From assembly GCA_025399215.1 (NCBI GenBank), contig MU621475.1, positions 1 to 11,673 of the forward strand: a DNA stretch of 11,673 nucleotides, read 5' to 3'. Below, one piece after another: positions 1 to 8,306 of the stretch; position 1 is the first letter of the stretch; each line of letters starts with the position of its first letter. This stretch comes from Globomyces pollinis-pini. Its lineage: Eukaryota > Chytridiomycota > Chytridiomycetes > Rhizophydiales > Globomycetaceae. The position numbers and the translations under genes were made by a program. The notes under the pieces are model-generated. The model was not told where the DNA came from. It searched no databases and saw nothing but the letters and a program-made list of their open reading frames with translations.

Positions 1-1127
1 TCGGGAAAATTATATTTCTCTATCAAAAGAGTTAGTATCATTTCTAATATCACTTGGTAACATGTAAACCCTAACTCCAGGTGGCGAAAGCACTGAACGT
101 AACCTAATTTTGAGCAGAGCAATTGAAATTTTATTAAATGACAAATATGATGCAAATTTGCATTTAAAATATGGGTATCTAGATTTAAACAAACAATTGA
201 TAGATATTGGCATCAATGAAGTATTTTTATCAAATACAAGTTGTATATCCAATTATATAGTGCAATCTGGTAAATAGATCGTGATTGTGTTAATTTTTAG
301 ATAAAAAATCACAAAGGCCATCTTCTGTAACTAGATTATCACTACTGCGCTATTGTTTGGACATAATACTGATAATTATTAAAAGGTAATTTTATGGCTG
401 CTTATCATACAGTCACCACTTAAACTCTCAAAGAGAAGCAGCAGCAGAAATATTGTCAAATCTTTGCAAATTATCTGTACAAACAAATTCCTTGCAAAAT
501 GATAAAATATTCGAATTGATCACGTTAATTATTAATTCTCAAACGGATGAATCATGGGGAAAGATTGAACCGAAGTTTAGATCCACAATGCAGACATTCT
601 TTGATAACTTCTCAATATCTATTCATTTCGTTAACTTTCTGGATAACTGTAAACAGACTCTCCATTGTAAAAGACTTCGAGTGTGGAGTCAAAACTTATC
701 ATGCACAGTACTGCTTTCCCAAAATAAACCATCGAAAGTTTGGTCAACTACACATGACATGGAAGAAATCATAAACCAACTAAGTGAAAATGAATTCTTT
801 AATGCAAAAACATCAAGCTACGTGAAAACTTACCAATTGTTGAGAATACTTGGAAATTCTTTTGATGCGTACACTATAGATCAACAGCAGGTAACATAGT
901 TTCTTTAAAATGACGTATTGTAGTCATGTTTCAAAAAAGTAGCTACATTTCTAAGGGCTTTTCGTAACAAGATTGACGATCGCAGCGAGACCAATTTGGA
1001 TAGATCATTGGTAAAGTTATCTTATTAAATTTCCAAGGTTAAAGATGAGCTTCTGAGGTTAGCAACAGTCATTGAACTCATTATCAATCCACTGTTTGTC
1101 TCCAAACATAACTTTTCCTTCAGTTAA
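1..1127 (+). CDS. Unidentified helical protein, 3' part (5' end outside window)
   Basis: This is the C-terminal part, 327 residues visible, of a protein I do not recognise. Exons are <1-56, 81-269, 301-385, 413-890, 924-1010 and 1038-1127, with the first full codon at base 2. The five introns are 24, 31, 27, 33 and 27 nt; all begin GTAA and end in AG, and removing them keeps one frame through to the TAA at 1125-1127. The product looks mostly alpha-helical and soluble. Leucine- and isoleucine-rich segments such as REAAAEILSNL (near 420-460) and KDELLRLATVIELIINPL (near 1041-1094) resemble helices of HEAT/ARM-type or other solenoid proteins, but that is only an impression. No signal peptide, membrane segment or catalytic motif is visible. 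An AATAAA overlaps the stop codon. The reading frame is well supported by five consistent splices; function is unknown. Confidence 0.72.
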
Positions 1128-1131
1128 TAAA
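1126..1131 (+). terminator. Poly(A) signal overlapping the stop of gene 1
   Basis: AATAAA begins at the second base of the TAA stop codon of the first gene. The same hexamer lies just after the stops of three other genes here, which supports its use as a polyadenylation signal. Confidence 0.4.
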
Positions 1132-1801
1132 TATGTGTTGTTTTGGGCTAGGAATCACGCTGTTAAATTGGTACTTCACCACGTGAATCAGGTGAATACT
1201 GTATGCCCTGTCACTTGGTTGACTTACGTGCTTATAAACTGGACATATGGTTCTGTGAACCCCTTTAGCATATGTATCCATGGACATATGTTTAAAAATA
1301 AGATTTCTTCGGTAAATACTTTACGCAAGTAGTTGGTTGCGTAAAGTTAGCACGTTGAATTTGGACCATAAATCCGGTGTAGTAATAATTAGTAACAGCA
1401 CTTACAACAAATGAAGAAATTCTGTTAGGTAACACAATCCAATCATATACATATACAATCTATTCAAATAATTCCTTTTTGTAAATTGCGAAGGAAGTCT
1501 TTAAAACGATGAACTGATTTGAGGTTGAAGTAGACGTTTCTTCATTTGGTCGAGTTTGATATACGTGCACAATCAGGAGATAGTACTGAATCAAGTAACG
1601 GGTTATTGGAGGCAAGTAGGATTGTATCCAGATTATTTCAATACATTTGGGTGGGTTGGAGAGCTTCAACCTGTTATTGCAGGTCATTTGCATCTGGATT
1701 AAATCTAAAACGACTTCAAATTTGGATACATATCTAGTAGTACTGAAAAATAATATATTAAACAAAAGAAACACATAAAGATAATTGACAATTATACCCC
1801 A
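1128..1801. other. Convergent intergenic region, 674 bp, no supported gene
   Basis: This region lies between the 3' ends of gene 1 (plus) and gene 2 (minus). It holds a perfect 11-bp inverted repeat at 1318-1347. It also holds a 104-codon minus-strand open frame at 1460-1774 and, on the plus strand, two open segments that could be joined by a 53-nt intron and stop with TAA near 1705. The two strands overlap, neither product is recognisable, and no intact start or motif separates them, so no gene is called. Confidence 0.5.
1318..1347. repeat. Perfect inverted repeat, 11-bp arms, 8-nt loop
   Basis: ACTTTACGCAA at 1318-1328 is the exact reverse complement of TTGCGTAAAGT at 1337-1347, separated by eight bases. 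As RNA from either strand it would form a stable 11-bp hairpin. It lies about 190 bp past the stop of gene 1, in the convergent intergenic region. It could be a protein-binding palindrome, a 3'-end hairpin or a remnant of mobile-element ends; nothing nearby decides. Confidence 0.6.
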
Positions 1802-2944
1802 TCATTTCAACGAGTTTTGTAGTTTCTGTAACGCAATAGATGCTAGTGGAACATCATCATCGTTATTCTGATCCATATTAGGTTTCCGAGTTGATTTACT
1901 TCTTTTCATGTGTTTGGAAGAGTTAGGATCTGTCCTGGCACCAAGTTCTTCACCATCAGATCGTGAACCTGATTTATTACTACGTTGTTTTGTTGATCGA
2001 TTCCTATTTAAAGTTGAAGAATTGGATTGCCCAACTCGTGTGCTTTTACGGGATGGTGGTTCAACACGATTTTCAAAGTCAAAGTCAATATCTACTAGAG
2101 TCTTTTGATGAGAATGACGAAGTGATCGAGATGATTTTGATTTCGATAGTTTCACATCCATATCTAAGATAGACTTTGTTTTGTCATCCAAATCCAAATA
2201 TGTAGTGGTATTTTTAGAAGATTTAATAGATTTTTTTCTGTTAATTTGTTCATCTAGTAATGAGGCTTTGGCCAAAGACTTTTTTCTGTTAAGTTGTTCA
2301 TCCAATAGCGAACCTTTTGCAATTCTATTTGGTGGTGTTAAATCCACTAACGTAGAGCCACGTTCAATTTCACCGGAAGTCATTTGAGATCTTCTTTTAT
2401 AGTCCAAATTCGGATGTAAACTATCAGGAGGGGGAGAAAATTGTTCTGACATTGCCTTCTTTTGTCGACGCTGAGAATTAAAAGAAACTGGAGTTTCTGA
2501 AAGTCGATGGGTAGACCTTATAGTGTTTTTGCTACCAGTTCGGTTCAAATCATTGGAAGTCATGAATGCAGGTTCATCTGTTCGAACAATACTTCCCAAG
2601 AAATCTTTTGAATCGAATCCATTATCTTTTTCGTAGGCTGAACCTAAACCACCTCCACCAAGAGCACTAGCTTTTGCTAAATTTAAGCGTTCCAGAGTGA
2701 ATTTATCAACATCCAAATCCGGTGAGAAACTATCAGGCCTTTTCCTGGAAGATACATCCAAATCAGAGGAAGTGTTTGGTTTACGACGAGTTGACCTAGC
2801 TCTTTTTGGAGTAGGATTATCACTTAAAAGAGTTCCATCAGCAAAAGGCAGATCAATATTAACTTGAGGATTAGCAGTAGAATCCGACTTTTTTGAACCG
2901 AATTTTGATCTCAAAATCGACAGAAATCCACATAAAGTTGGCAT
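1802..2944 (-). CDS. Disordered basic, Ser/Arg/Lys-rich protein of unknown function
   Basis: A single uninterrupted frame of 380 residues starts at the ATG at 2944 and ends in TGA. I chose this ATG because it sits in an A-rich context (AAAAAAATG) directly after a CT-rich tract, although the frame stays open for 55 codons upstream. The first 20 residues (MPTLCGFLSILRSKFGSKKS) can form a short amphipathic helix with a cysteine, which may allow membrane attachment. The rest is predicted disorder: many RKKS, RSKS and RRKP clusters that could be kinase sites, alternating with acidic DLD, DMD and DIDFDF patches. A 16-residue unit is tandemly duplicated (AKGSLLDEQLNRKKSL, then AKASLLDEQINRKKSI). No enzymatic domain is visible. 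Its neighbour upstream on the same strand is the deaminase gene. It may be a scaffold or phosphorylated adaptor, which is inference only. Confidence 0.65.
   Translation of the reverse strand: MPTLCGFLSILRSKFGSKKSDSTANPQVNIDLPFADGTLLSDNPTPKRARSTRRKPNTSSDLDVSSRKRPDSFSPDLDVDKFTLERLNLAKASALGGGGLGSAYEKDNGFDSKDFLGSIVRTDEPAFMTSNDLNRTGSKNTIRSTHRLSETPVSFNSQRRQKKAMSEQFSPPPDSLHPNLDYKRRSQMTSGEIERGSTLVDLTPPNRIAKGSLLDEQLNRKKSLAKASLLDEQINRKKSIKSSKNTTTYLDLDDKTKSILDMDVKLSKSKSSRSLRHSHQKTLVDIDFDFENRVEPPSRKSTRVGQSNSSTLNRNRSTKQRSNKSGSRSDGEELGARTDPNSSKHMKRSKSTRKPNMDQNNDDDVPLASIALQKLQNSLK
2225..2320 (-). repeat. Tandem 48-bp duplication inside gene 2
   Basis: Two directly adjacent 48-bp units (2273-2320 and 2225-2272) each encode 16 residues with 13 of 16 identical, and the DNA is also clearly related. 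The unit contains SLLDEQ followed by NRKKS. The exact codon-length spacing keeps the frame, so this is an in-frame duplication. Confidence 0.75.
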
Positions 2945-3580
2945 TTTTTTGAGAAAAGGGAAAGGTAAGAAAATCGATAAAACTTGGATTAAGTGGGGCG
3001 TAGTTTCAAAACCAGCCTTCCAAATCGGGACTGAAATAAAATTAAAGGAAACCCCAAAACAAGAAGAAGGACACAAGAATGGAAAGCATTTGTGATGCTT
3101 CAGATACACGTATAGTTATAATGAGAATGTCAATTTTAGTTACGACGGTAAACAGGAACGCGTTGTTCCAAACCGTTTGTTTCTGAAACTTTAAATCAAA
3201 ATACTCACAACGTTTCATAGAAAACAACACAATTTTAAACGCCAATTTATGCATGCATTGATTGCTTGAAGATTGCACAGTACCGTACCTAAAATGATAC
3301 AATAGTGTCATTGTATACGAGAGTGTTTCTTCACCTACAGAGCCAACATTGAATTACAAAGCAATTAATTTTTTGTCGTGTTGGATGTTTTTAATACATA
3401 AAATCGAAGCTACTTCTGTATCCCATTCCGAAACAGACACTGAAATCAGACGGTGGAATTGGTAAAATCAGCAACCTTACCATGATTTCAAAAATTGATA
3501 TATCGTTATTGATCAAAAGATTTAACAATATAGCTGACAATTGTATGAACCCGAAAACGTATTGTGGTCCCAAAAATTAG
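2945..3580. other. Intergenic stretch, 636 bp, with ambiguous open frames
   Basis: This lies between the deaminase stop (3581) and the start of gene 2 (2944), both on the minus strand. It contains an 89-codon minus-strand frame starting with ATG at 3311. A 22-nt GT-AG segment (3031-3052) would join that frame to gene 2. It also contains two overlapping plus-strand open segments between 3237 and 3580. They conflict with one another, none is recognisable, and no complete gene can be built, so only the CT tract is annotated. Confidence 0.45.
2951..2973 (-). promoter_or_regulatory. CT-rich tract just upstream of gene 2 start
   Basis: Read on the minus strand this is an almost pure pyrimidine run (TTTTCTTACCTTTCCCTTTT and following) ending a few bases before the A-run and ATG. 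Pyrimidine tracts near start sites are common in compact fungal promoters, so it may mark the transcription start or 5' leader. It also supports the start chosen at 2944. Confidence 0.35.
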
Positions 3581-5147
3581 TTAAAACACCCAGATATGCT
3601 TTATTAACTTGTTGATTTTGTCATATGTTAATCCTCGTAGCCTGCTTGGATCATCTATGGATTTGGGAACTTGTACGTTAGCCACTACCCGGCGAACTCC
3701 ACAATCATACATGACTGGGGAGCATTCGTCACATGGCATTTTGGTCGTTACCATTACGGCATCCATTAAATTTCTTGCCGGTCTCATTCTCCATAAAAGC
3801 GCATTTTGTTCTACAGTTAATTTCTACTTTTACTCTACCTGTCATAAAATCAGCTAGTTTCCCATACCTATGTATAAATGGTTACAAGCCCAATACCTAT
3901 TGTAAGCCCTTAGTGAATAAATACCTGCATGCAATATGTAATCATACTTTAACGCATCCTGGTCAACCAAATCGTCTGCACCATCCTGTGGGTAATCAAG
4001 TACATCTATAAATAGTCTATGTTTAAATCAAACTTTTGCTTACTAAATGACTAGCATGGTTGATACCTGCATTCTTTGGATATCCATTCCATCCAACAGA
4101 ACTAACAATTTAGTAGTGAATAAATTCGGGAAGTTTATGCATGACATGTGTAAAAGAGAAAAAATGCTGTATTTACCCGTAGCTTCCATCAGAATGCACA
4201 AGTACTGCCCCAACTCCAACCTTTGGGTCATCCGTTCTTTTTGCTGCTATATGCTACAATTTAACAAAAAGTAAGATACAGCCAAAACTATTGCATGCTG
4301 ATAAACTGCAGGATTTTCTAATATCTCATCGGTTCCGATAGATCTTGGAGTCTTTAAATATCTTGATTTTAAATATGAAATGGCACGAATTGTCTTCCTG
4401 AATTTGATTGATAACCCGGCAAACTGTTTTACAAATGGTGGTAATTGAGCAATCGAGTTATCTAATTCCCATAAAAGCTCTAATCCTGATCCTTCATCTT
4501 CTAATATCCCTTCCGAGTATTGGTCACACCAAGTGGGGATGAATCTTGACATTGCAATAGGATTGTTTGAGACTAAACGTGACACTGAATTGATATTTAA
4601 TTCATATTTTTCTTTAATTAAATCTTCTAATCGTCTACGTTGTAATCCTTCATCCAACTAAAAACAAATCATTGATATGATATTAAATTACTTGATTATC
4701 TTGGCATTGTTTGGTGCAATATGCATTCCAATCCATTTCAAAATCTTTGGCAGGGAAATAGTACACCTTATTGATTCCAGCTTGACCATTAGTTAGGTAT
4801 AAATCAAACCTTGTACCATCATTTTCGTACACATTGAACATGGAAATCGAGATACATAACTACAAAATTTCAATAATTCATAAAACAACAAACATATCAA
4901 AACCTCTTGGGTCAACAGGACAATTCAAAATAGCACGTACGATAGAATGACTTTCACCAGTATATTGTAAACCTATCACACGGTCCCTCTGGTCTACCAA
5001 AACACATCCAGTTGGTCGAACAGCATACAGTGTTTTTGTAATTGGTGATGGATACCATTCCATCCATAATGCCATTAACATGAACATATCTCTTGAACGA
5101 ACTCGATGTGAATTATTTGCAATAAGTAAACCATCCAATTCTTCCAT
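3581..5147 (-). CDS. CDADC1: CDADC1-like protein with two cytidine/dCMP-type deaminase domains
   Basis: Eight exons (5147-4894, 4859-4810, 4780-4692, 4657-4280, 4253-4177, 4101-4067, 4005-3925, 3810-3581) encode 397 residues. Introns are 34, 29, 34, 26, 75, 61 and 114 nt. The N-terminal half (about 20-120) is a degenerate deaminase domain: it starts with an LMALWMEWYP segment, has a histidine (H67) in place of the HAE motif without the glutamate, and keeps PCSMC (91-95). The C-terminal domain (about 260-380) has GVGAVLVHSDG, VGWNGYP, HAEQNALLWR (H320, E322) and PCDEC (347-351). That is a complete set of zinc ligands H320, C348, C351 and the catalytic glutamate. The arrangement and motifs match CDADC1, a metazoan-known protein reported to deaminate cytosine nucleotides, with dCTP proposed more recently. 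A dCMP deaminase is a less likely alternative because of the double domain. The start is the first ATG in frame; the frame is open for 24 codons upstream but has no ATG. Confidence 0.88.
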
Positions 5148-5249
5148 GTTAAATCCTTTGTATTGTCTGATATGGTAATTGAATGCTTTGCTTTTGTTTT
5201 GCTTTTTTTTTGAAAACACGTCAAAAATGTAAAGATAAAAACTAGAAGA

Positions 5250-5293
5250 CCAACGAACGATTAGTGACTTTCAATATCCAACGAACGATTAGT
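5250..5293. repeat. Perfect 16-bp direct repeat upstream of the deaminase gene
   Basis: CCAACGAACGATTAGT occurs at 5250-5265 and again at 5278-5293, 28 bp apart start to start. It lies about 105-145 bp upstream of the deaminase ATG, within the 226-bp gap before the 3' end of gene 4. Two identical copies at this distance suggest a pair of binding sites for one regulator of the deaminase gene, though a recent small duplication is also possible. Confidence 0.55.
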
Positions 5294-5352
5294 ATGAATT
5301 TGAATATGAATAATGCATAATCCAATAGAAAAAGTATTAACGCTGAGTGATT

Positions 5353-5358
5353 TTTATT
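5353..5358 (-). terminator. Poly(A) signal for gene 4
   Basis: AATAAA on the minus strand, about 15 nt after the TAA stop of the receptor gene that ends at 5374. Confidence 0.4.
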
Positions 5359-5373
5359 GTTGGATAATAATCC

Positions 5374-7559
5374 TTATTTCCGTTTCTTAGTTTGATACAA
5401 GTAAGATATCAAATTTAATGGCCCTCCAATGGTAATGGAAATGTTAAACAACAAGTAAATGTACGGTTGATTCACATATTCACGCATAAGAAGATAAGGT
5501 ATCATAAACATAAATTGCAACAGGATATTTCGATAGTATTGAACAAGTTTCTTGGTCAACTTTCGTTTAGCGCCATTCATGGCATCTTCATTAACTGGTT
5601 TTGTAAGTGGAAATTTGAAGGATCGATAGGAATCAGCACTTTGAGGGCTTTTTAACCCGGATTGTAAACTAGAGTTTTGATGCGATCGGTCATAGACTTT
5701 TTTTGGTGTTGGTGGTGTACTTGATGTTCTACCAGCTGTTAAAGATGTCTTGGATTGAGTCCCAAGTGGGATGTTGGAAGTTATTCTCGATACTATACCT
5801 TCTACTCCATCCCCTATTCTACTGTTCTTCCTTGATAGTGATGATTTGTGTTTTGTTTCAAGTACAACGGACATTTTTGAATCATTTGTGTTTGTTGGAT
5901 TACTTGATAATTCATTCGAGCCTTGAGAGGACGGCTGAGTGTCCAAGATAGGGCCAGACCTTTGAATATCTGGCGCTATGACCGCCAAACTGGTACAAAT
6001 AGATAGGCTACCTCTTTTAGCTGATTTCTGAATGGTATTGGATCGTCCCAATACCATATCGCCGGCGGTCGAATTGTAAGGCTTTGAATTTTGATTCTCA
6101 ATTTCATCGGGTTTGTTAACATTGGTTTTAGAATAATTCTCGGCTGCAATATTGTTCTTCATATCATTTTTTTCCATTTGTTGAATGATGGATTTCTCAA
6201 GAAATCGATTGGCCTGAACAGAAGAACGTCGAGTTCTTGGGAATGCAATTTCTATGGGCGATGTCACCTCTTGTGCCTGTGCGTTGTATTCGCTAGTATC
6301 TGTAATATGTTCTAATCGATTATCATATCCATGTGGTATATTCAAAGATTTTCTCCTTTCTAGTTTAGAAGATTCGGGCACTACATTCAACATTTTACCG
6401 ACTGAATCTGATCCCTCGGTTCCATTTACTTCATTAGCCCTACTCGGGGTTGTTATGACGGTTAAAGAAGCTCTTCGCATGTGCTTATCTGATGGAGGTT
6501 TTATGATATTAATAGGATTTGAATTTTCCACCTCTTCCGACTGTAATAAACGGGGATTAAATGATGGCCGTCGATTACGAGAATTTGAACGTGGTTTAAT
6601 CATTATACTTTCAATTCCTCCTGTGTCCAATGTTACAGATGGCTCTGGTACTATAACATTCGCTGTTTGATATATTGATATTTCGGTGGTGGATATCAAC
6701 TTAGGGCTACTTGATTGTTTTATGGAAGGATTGGAAGGGTTGGTTTTTTCAGTTGCCAGTTTACCATGAAATTTACCTACAGAACTACCATTCACTCCTA
6801 TAGAGCTTGATGTAATTGATTTATCTTCAGAAAACCAGTTTCCATTTCTCTCTAATTCCTGTGTAGTGTTTAGCTTATCCAGCAATTTTCGAAAATGAAC
6901 GTAAGTTTTTGTAACGAACGTTCCAATGGCGATGATATAAATCGTTTGAATATAGACTACAATATATTTTCCCATGGTATTATCAGATAAATAGCAGATG
7001 AATAATGTTGAACCAAAGTCATTATAGTTTACCATAGTGATTATGATAGAGCAACTGAAAGCTAAAGTATGCAATTTCCAATCAGCATATCCTAAAAAAT
7101 TAAACAAAATTGAACGTGTCGATAGTATAAATCAAAACAAGATTTGCAAAAGATATTGAGTATGAATTTTATGAATTTGAATACCTAATTGTATAATTTT
7201 TCCTTTGCATATCGCATAGTAACTCAAATAAGCCAAAAAGAAAACCAAATTGACCTGAAAGAGTAAACCAAAACGCAACATCGCTGCAAATACGATACAT
7301 CGATACCCTCCCCATGGTTTATCATACAGATTTGTATGTCCTGTTATGTCAGATTATTGAATGGTATACCTTCATTTAATAGAAGAACAATATTTAAATA
7401 TACATCAGTGATGGCAAGGTACAATGGAAATTTCAAAAATGTTTCTAATGGTTGTTTTGATTTGAATCTTCTGGCGACAGATAGAATTACATATAAGGAG
7501 CATCCTAATGAGAGAAGCATGGAACCAAGAGTTATTCCAAATAATGTGATAGAATCCAT
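5374..7559 (-). CDS. Seven-helix G protein-coupled receptor with a very long third intracellular loop
   Basis: Three exons (7559-7370, 7340-7185, 7091-5374) with introns of 29 and 93 nt encode 687 residues. The start ATG at 7559 has A at -3, and the protein begins almost directly with helix 1. Helices are at about 4-28, 41-62, 80-105, 121-141, 157-176, 636-653 and 658-680. Helix 2 contains FPLYLAITDVY; C78 before helix 3 and C148 in the second outer loop could form the usual receptor disulfide; GYADWKL leads into helix 4. Between helices 5 and 6 lies a loop of about 445 residues, Ser/Thr/Asn-rich, disordered and full of basic serine sites (RRKS, RRAS, RRSS). The C-terminal tail is only a few residues. 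This layout resembles fungal Git3/Gpr1 or cAMP-receptor-like nutrient receptors, but ligand and subfamily are not decided. It is divergent from the next receptor gene. Confidence 0.87.
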
Positions 7560-8184
7560 ATTAATCAATTCCCAGAGTTTAAAAATGTGAGGAAAAAACG
7601 CGTCTGTCTAACTATGCCAATGAAGGAATTCTGGCTATTTTTATATAGATAAGAAAATATATACATTTTAATGCAAATTAAAGTGGATTGCCCGTTAGAT
7701 ATTCAAAAAATCGAACATGAGGGACATCCTAAATTGAGAAACTCAATAATCATTTTTTATGTGGGCTAAGTCATGTATTATCTCTTCCTATTCCACACCA
7801 ACCCAGAGCCATACAAAGTGCACCACCAATTCCGTAATTAGAATATTTCAGGACAGCTCATACCCATCCAGACAATATCCTCGAAGGACTGAGAATTGGT
7901 AATCAGCAAACTCTGCATATAATTGATCTGCTATCACTTGGATTGAAGAAGCAATGTGACTACTTAATGATCTTCTGATACATCTTTAACATCTCAAAGA
8001 TGTGCTTAAAGCGCAACTAATTCTTTTGGTGTTCTTCAAGAGGATGAATTGGATTGTTCCGAACCTTAAGTTCTGTAAATCAAAATAAATGCAAATCATA
8101 TCATTGAACAAGGTTAATATTGCCGGTTGTCTTTACATTCATTTTTAATGGATGTATTTTCATTCTACCGCGACTTAATCATGG
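7560..8184. other. Divergent intergenic region between two receptor genes
   Basis: About 600 bp lie between the start of gene 4 (minus, 7559) and gene 5 (plus, 8185), so both promoters should be here. On the plus strand a short frame with ATG at 7672 (MQIKVDCPLDIQKIEHEGHP...) runs for 32 codons. Other small open segments exist on both strands. I could not join them into one convincing gene. Near its right end an upstream ATG at 8148 opens a short frame that overlaps gene 5. Confidence 0.45.
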
Positions 8185-8306
8185 ATGTGGTTAAAAAGTT
8201 GGCAAAACCAACATATGTCAATATTCCTATCAATACTATTCATTTTAAAACTCGTATATACTTCCGATATCGTACTGCAAAACCAATGGTTATTTGGGAA
8301 CTGTGA
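8148..8306 (+). other. Upstream ORF overlapping the start of gene 5
   Basis: ATG at 8148 (and an in-frame ATG at 8181) opens a 52-codon frame that ends with TGA at 8304-8306, in a different frame from the receptor and overlapping its first 122 bases. The ATG at 8181 has A at -3, while the receptor ATG at 8185 has T at -3. If the mRNA starts upstream of 8148, this frame could reduce translation of the receptor. If transcription starts later, it is irrelevant. No protein function is implied. Confidence 0.4.

Noticed and set aside
1460..1774. 104-codon minus-strand open frame starting with a hydrophobic stretch
   Set aside because: No recognisable domain, overlaps equally plausible plus-strand segments, and lies directly after the stop of gene 2 with no room for a promoter.
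2535..2556. GGTTCAAATC, resembling a tRNA B box
   Set aside because: It lies inside the coding frame of gene 2 and no cloverleaf can be formed around it.
3237..3580. Two overlapping plus-strand open segments that read like protein
   Set aside because: They are in different frames, cannot be joined by an intron of credible length (only a 10-nt gap would fit), and lack a start.
5148..5219. N-terminal extension of the deaminase rich in lysine
   Set aside because: The frame is open but contains no ATG, so the start was placed at 5147.
7672..7770. Short plus-strand exon-like frame MQIKVDCPLDIQKIEHEGHP...
   Set aside because: Only 32 codons; onward splicing needs weak GTGGGC-type donors and gives no recognisable product. 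The minus strand also has protein-like segments here, so it is probably chance.
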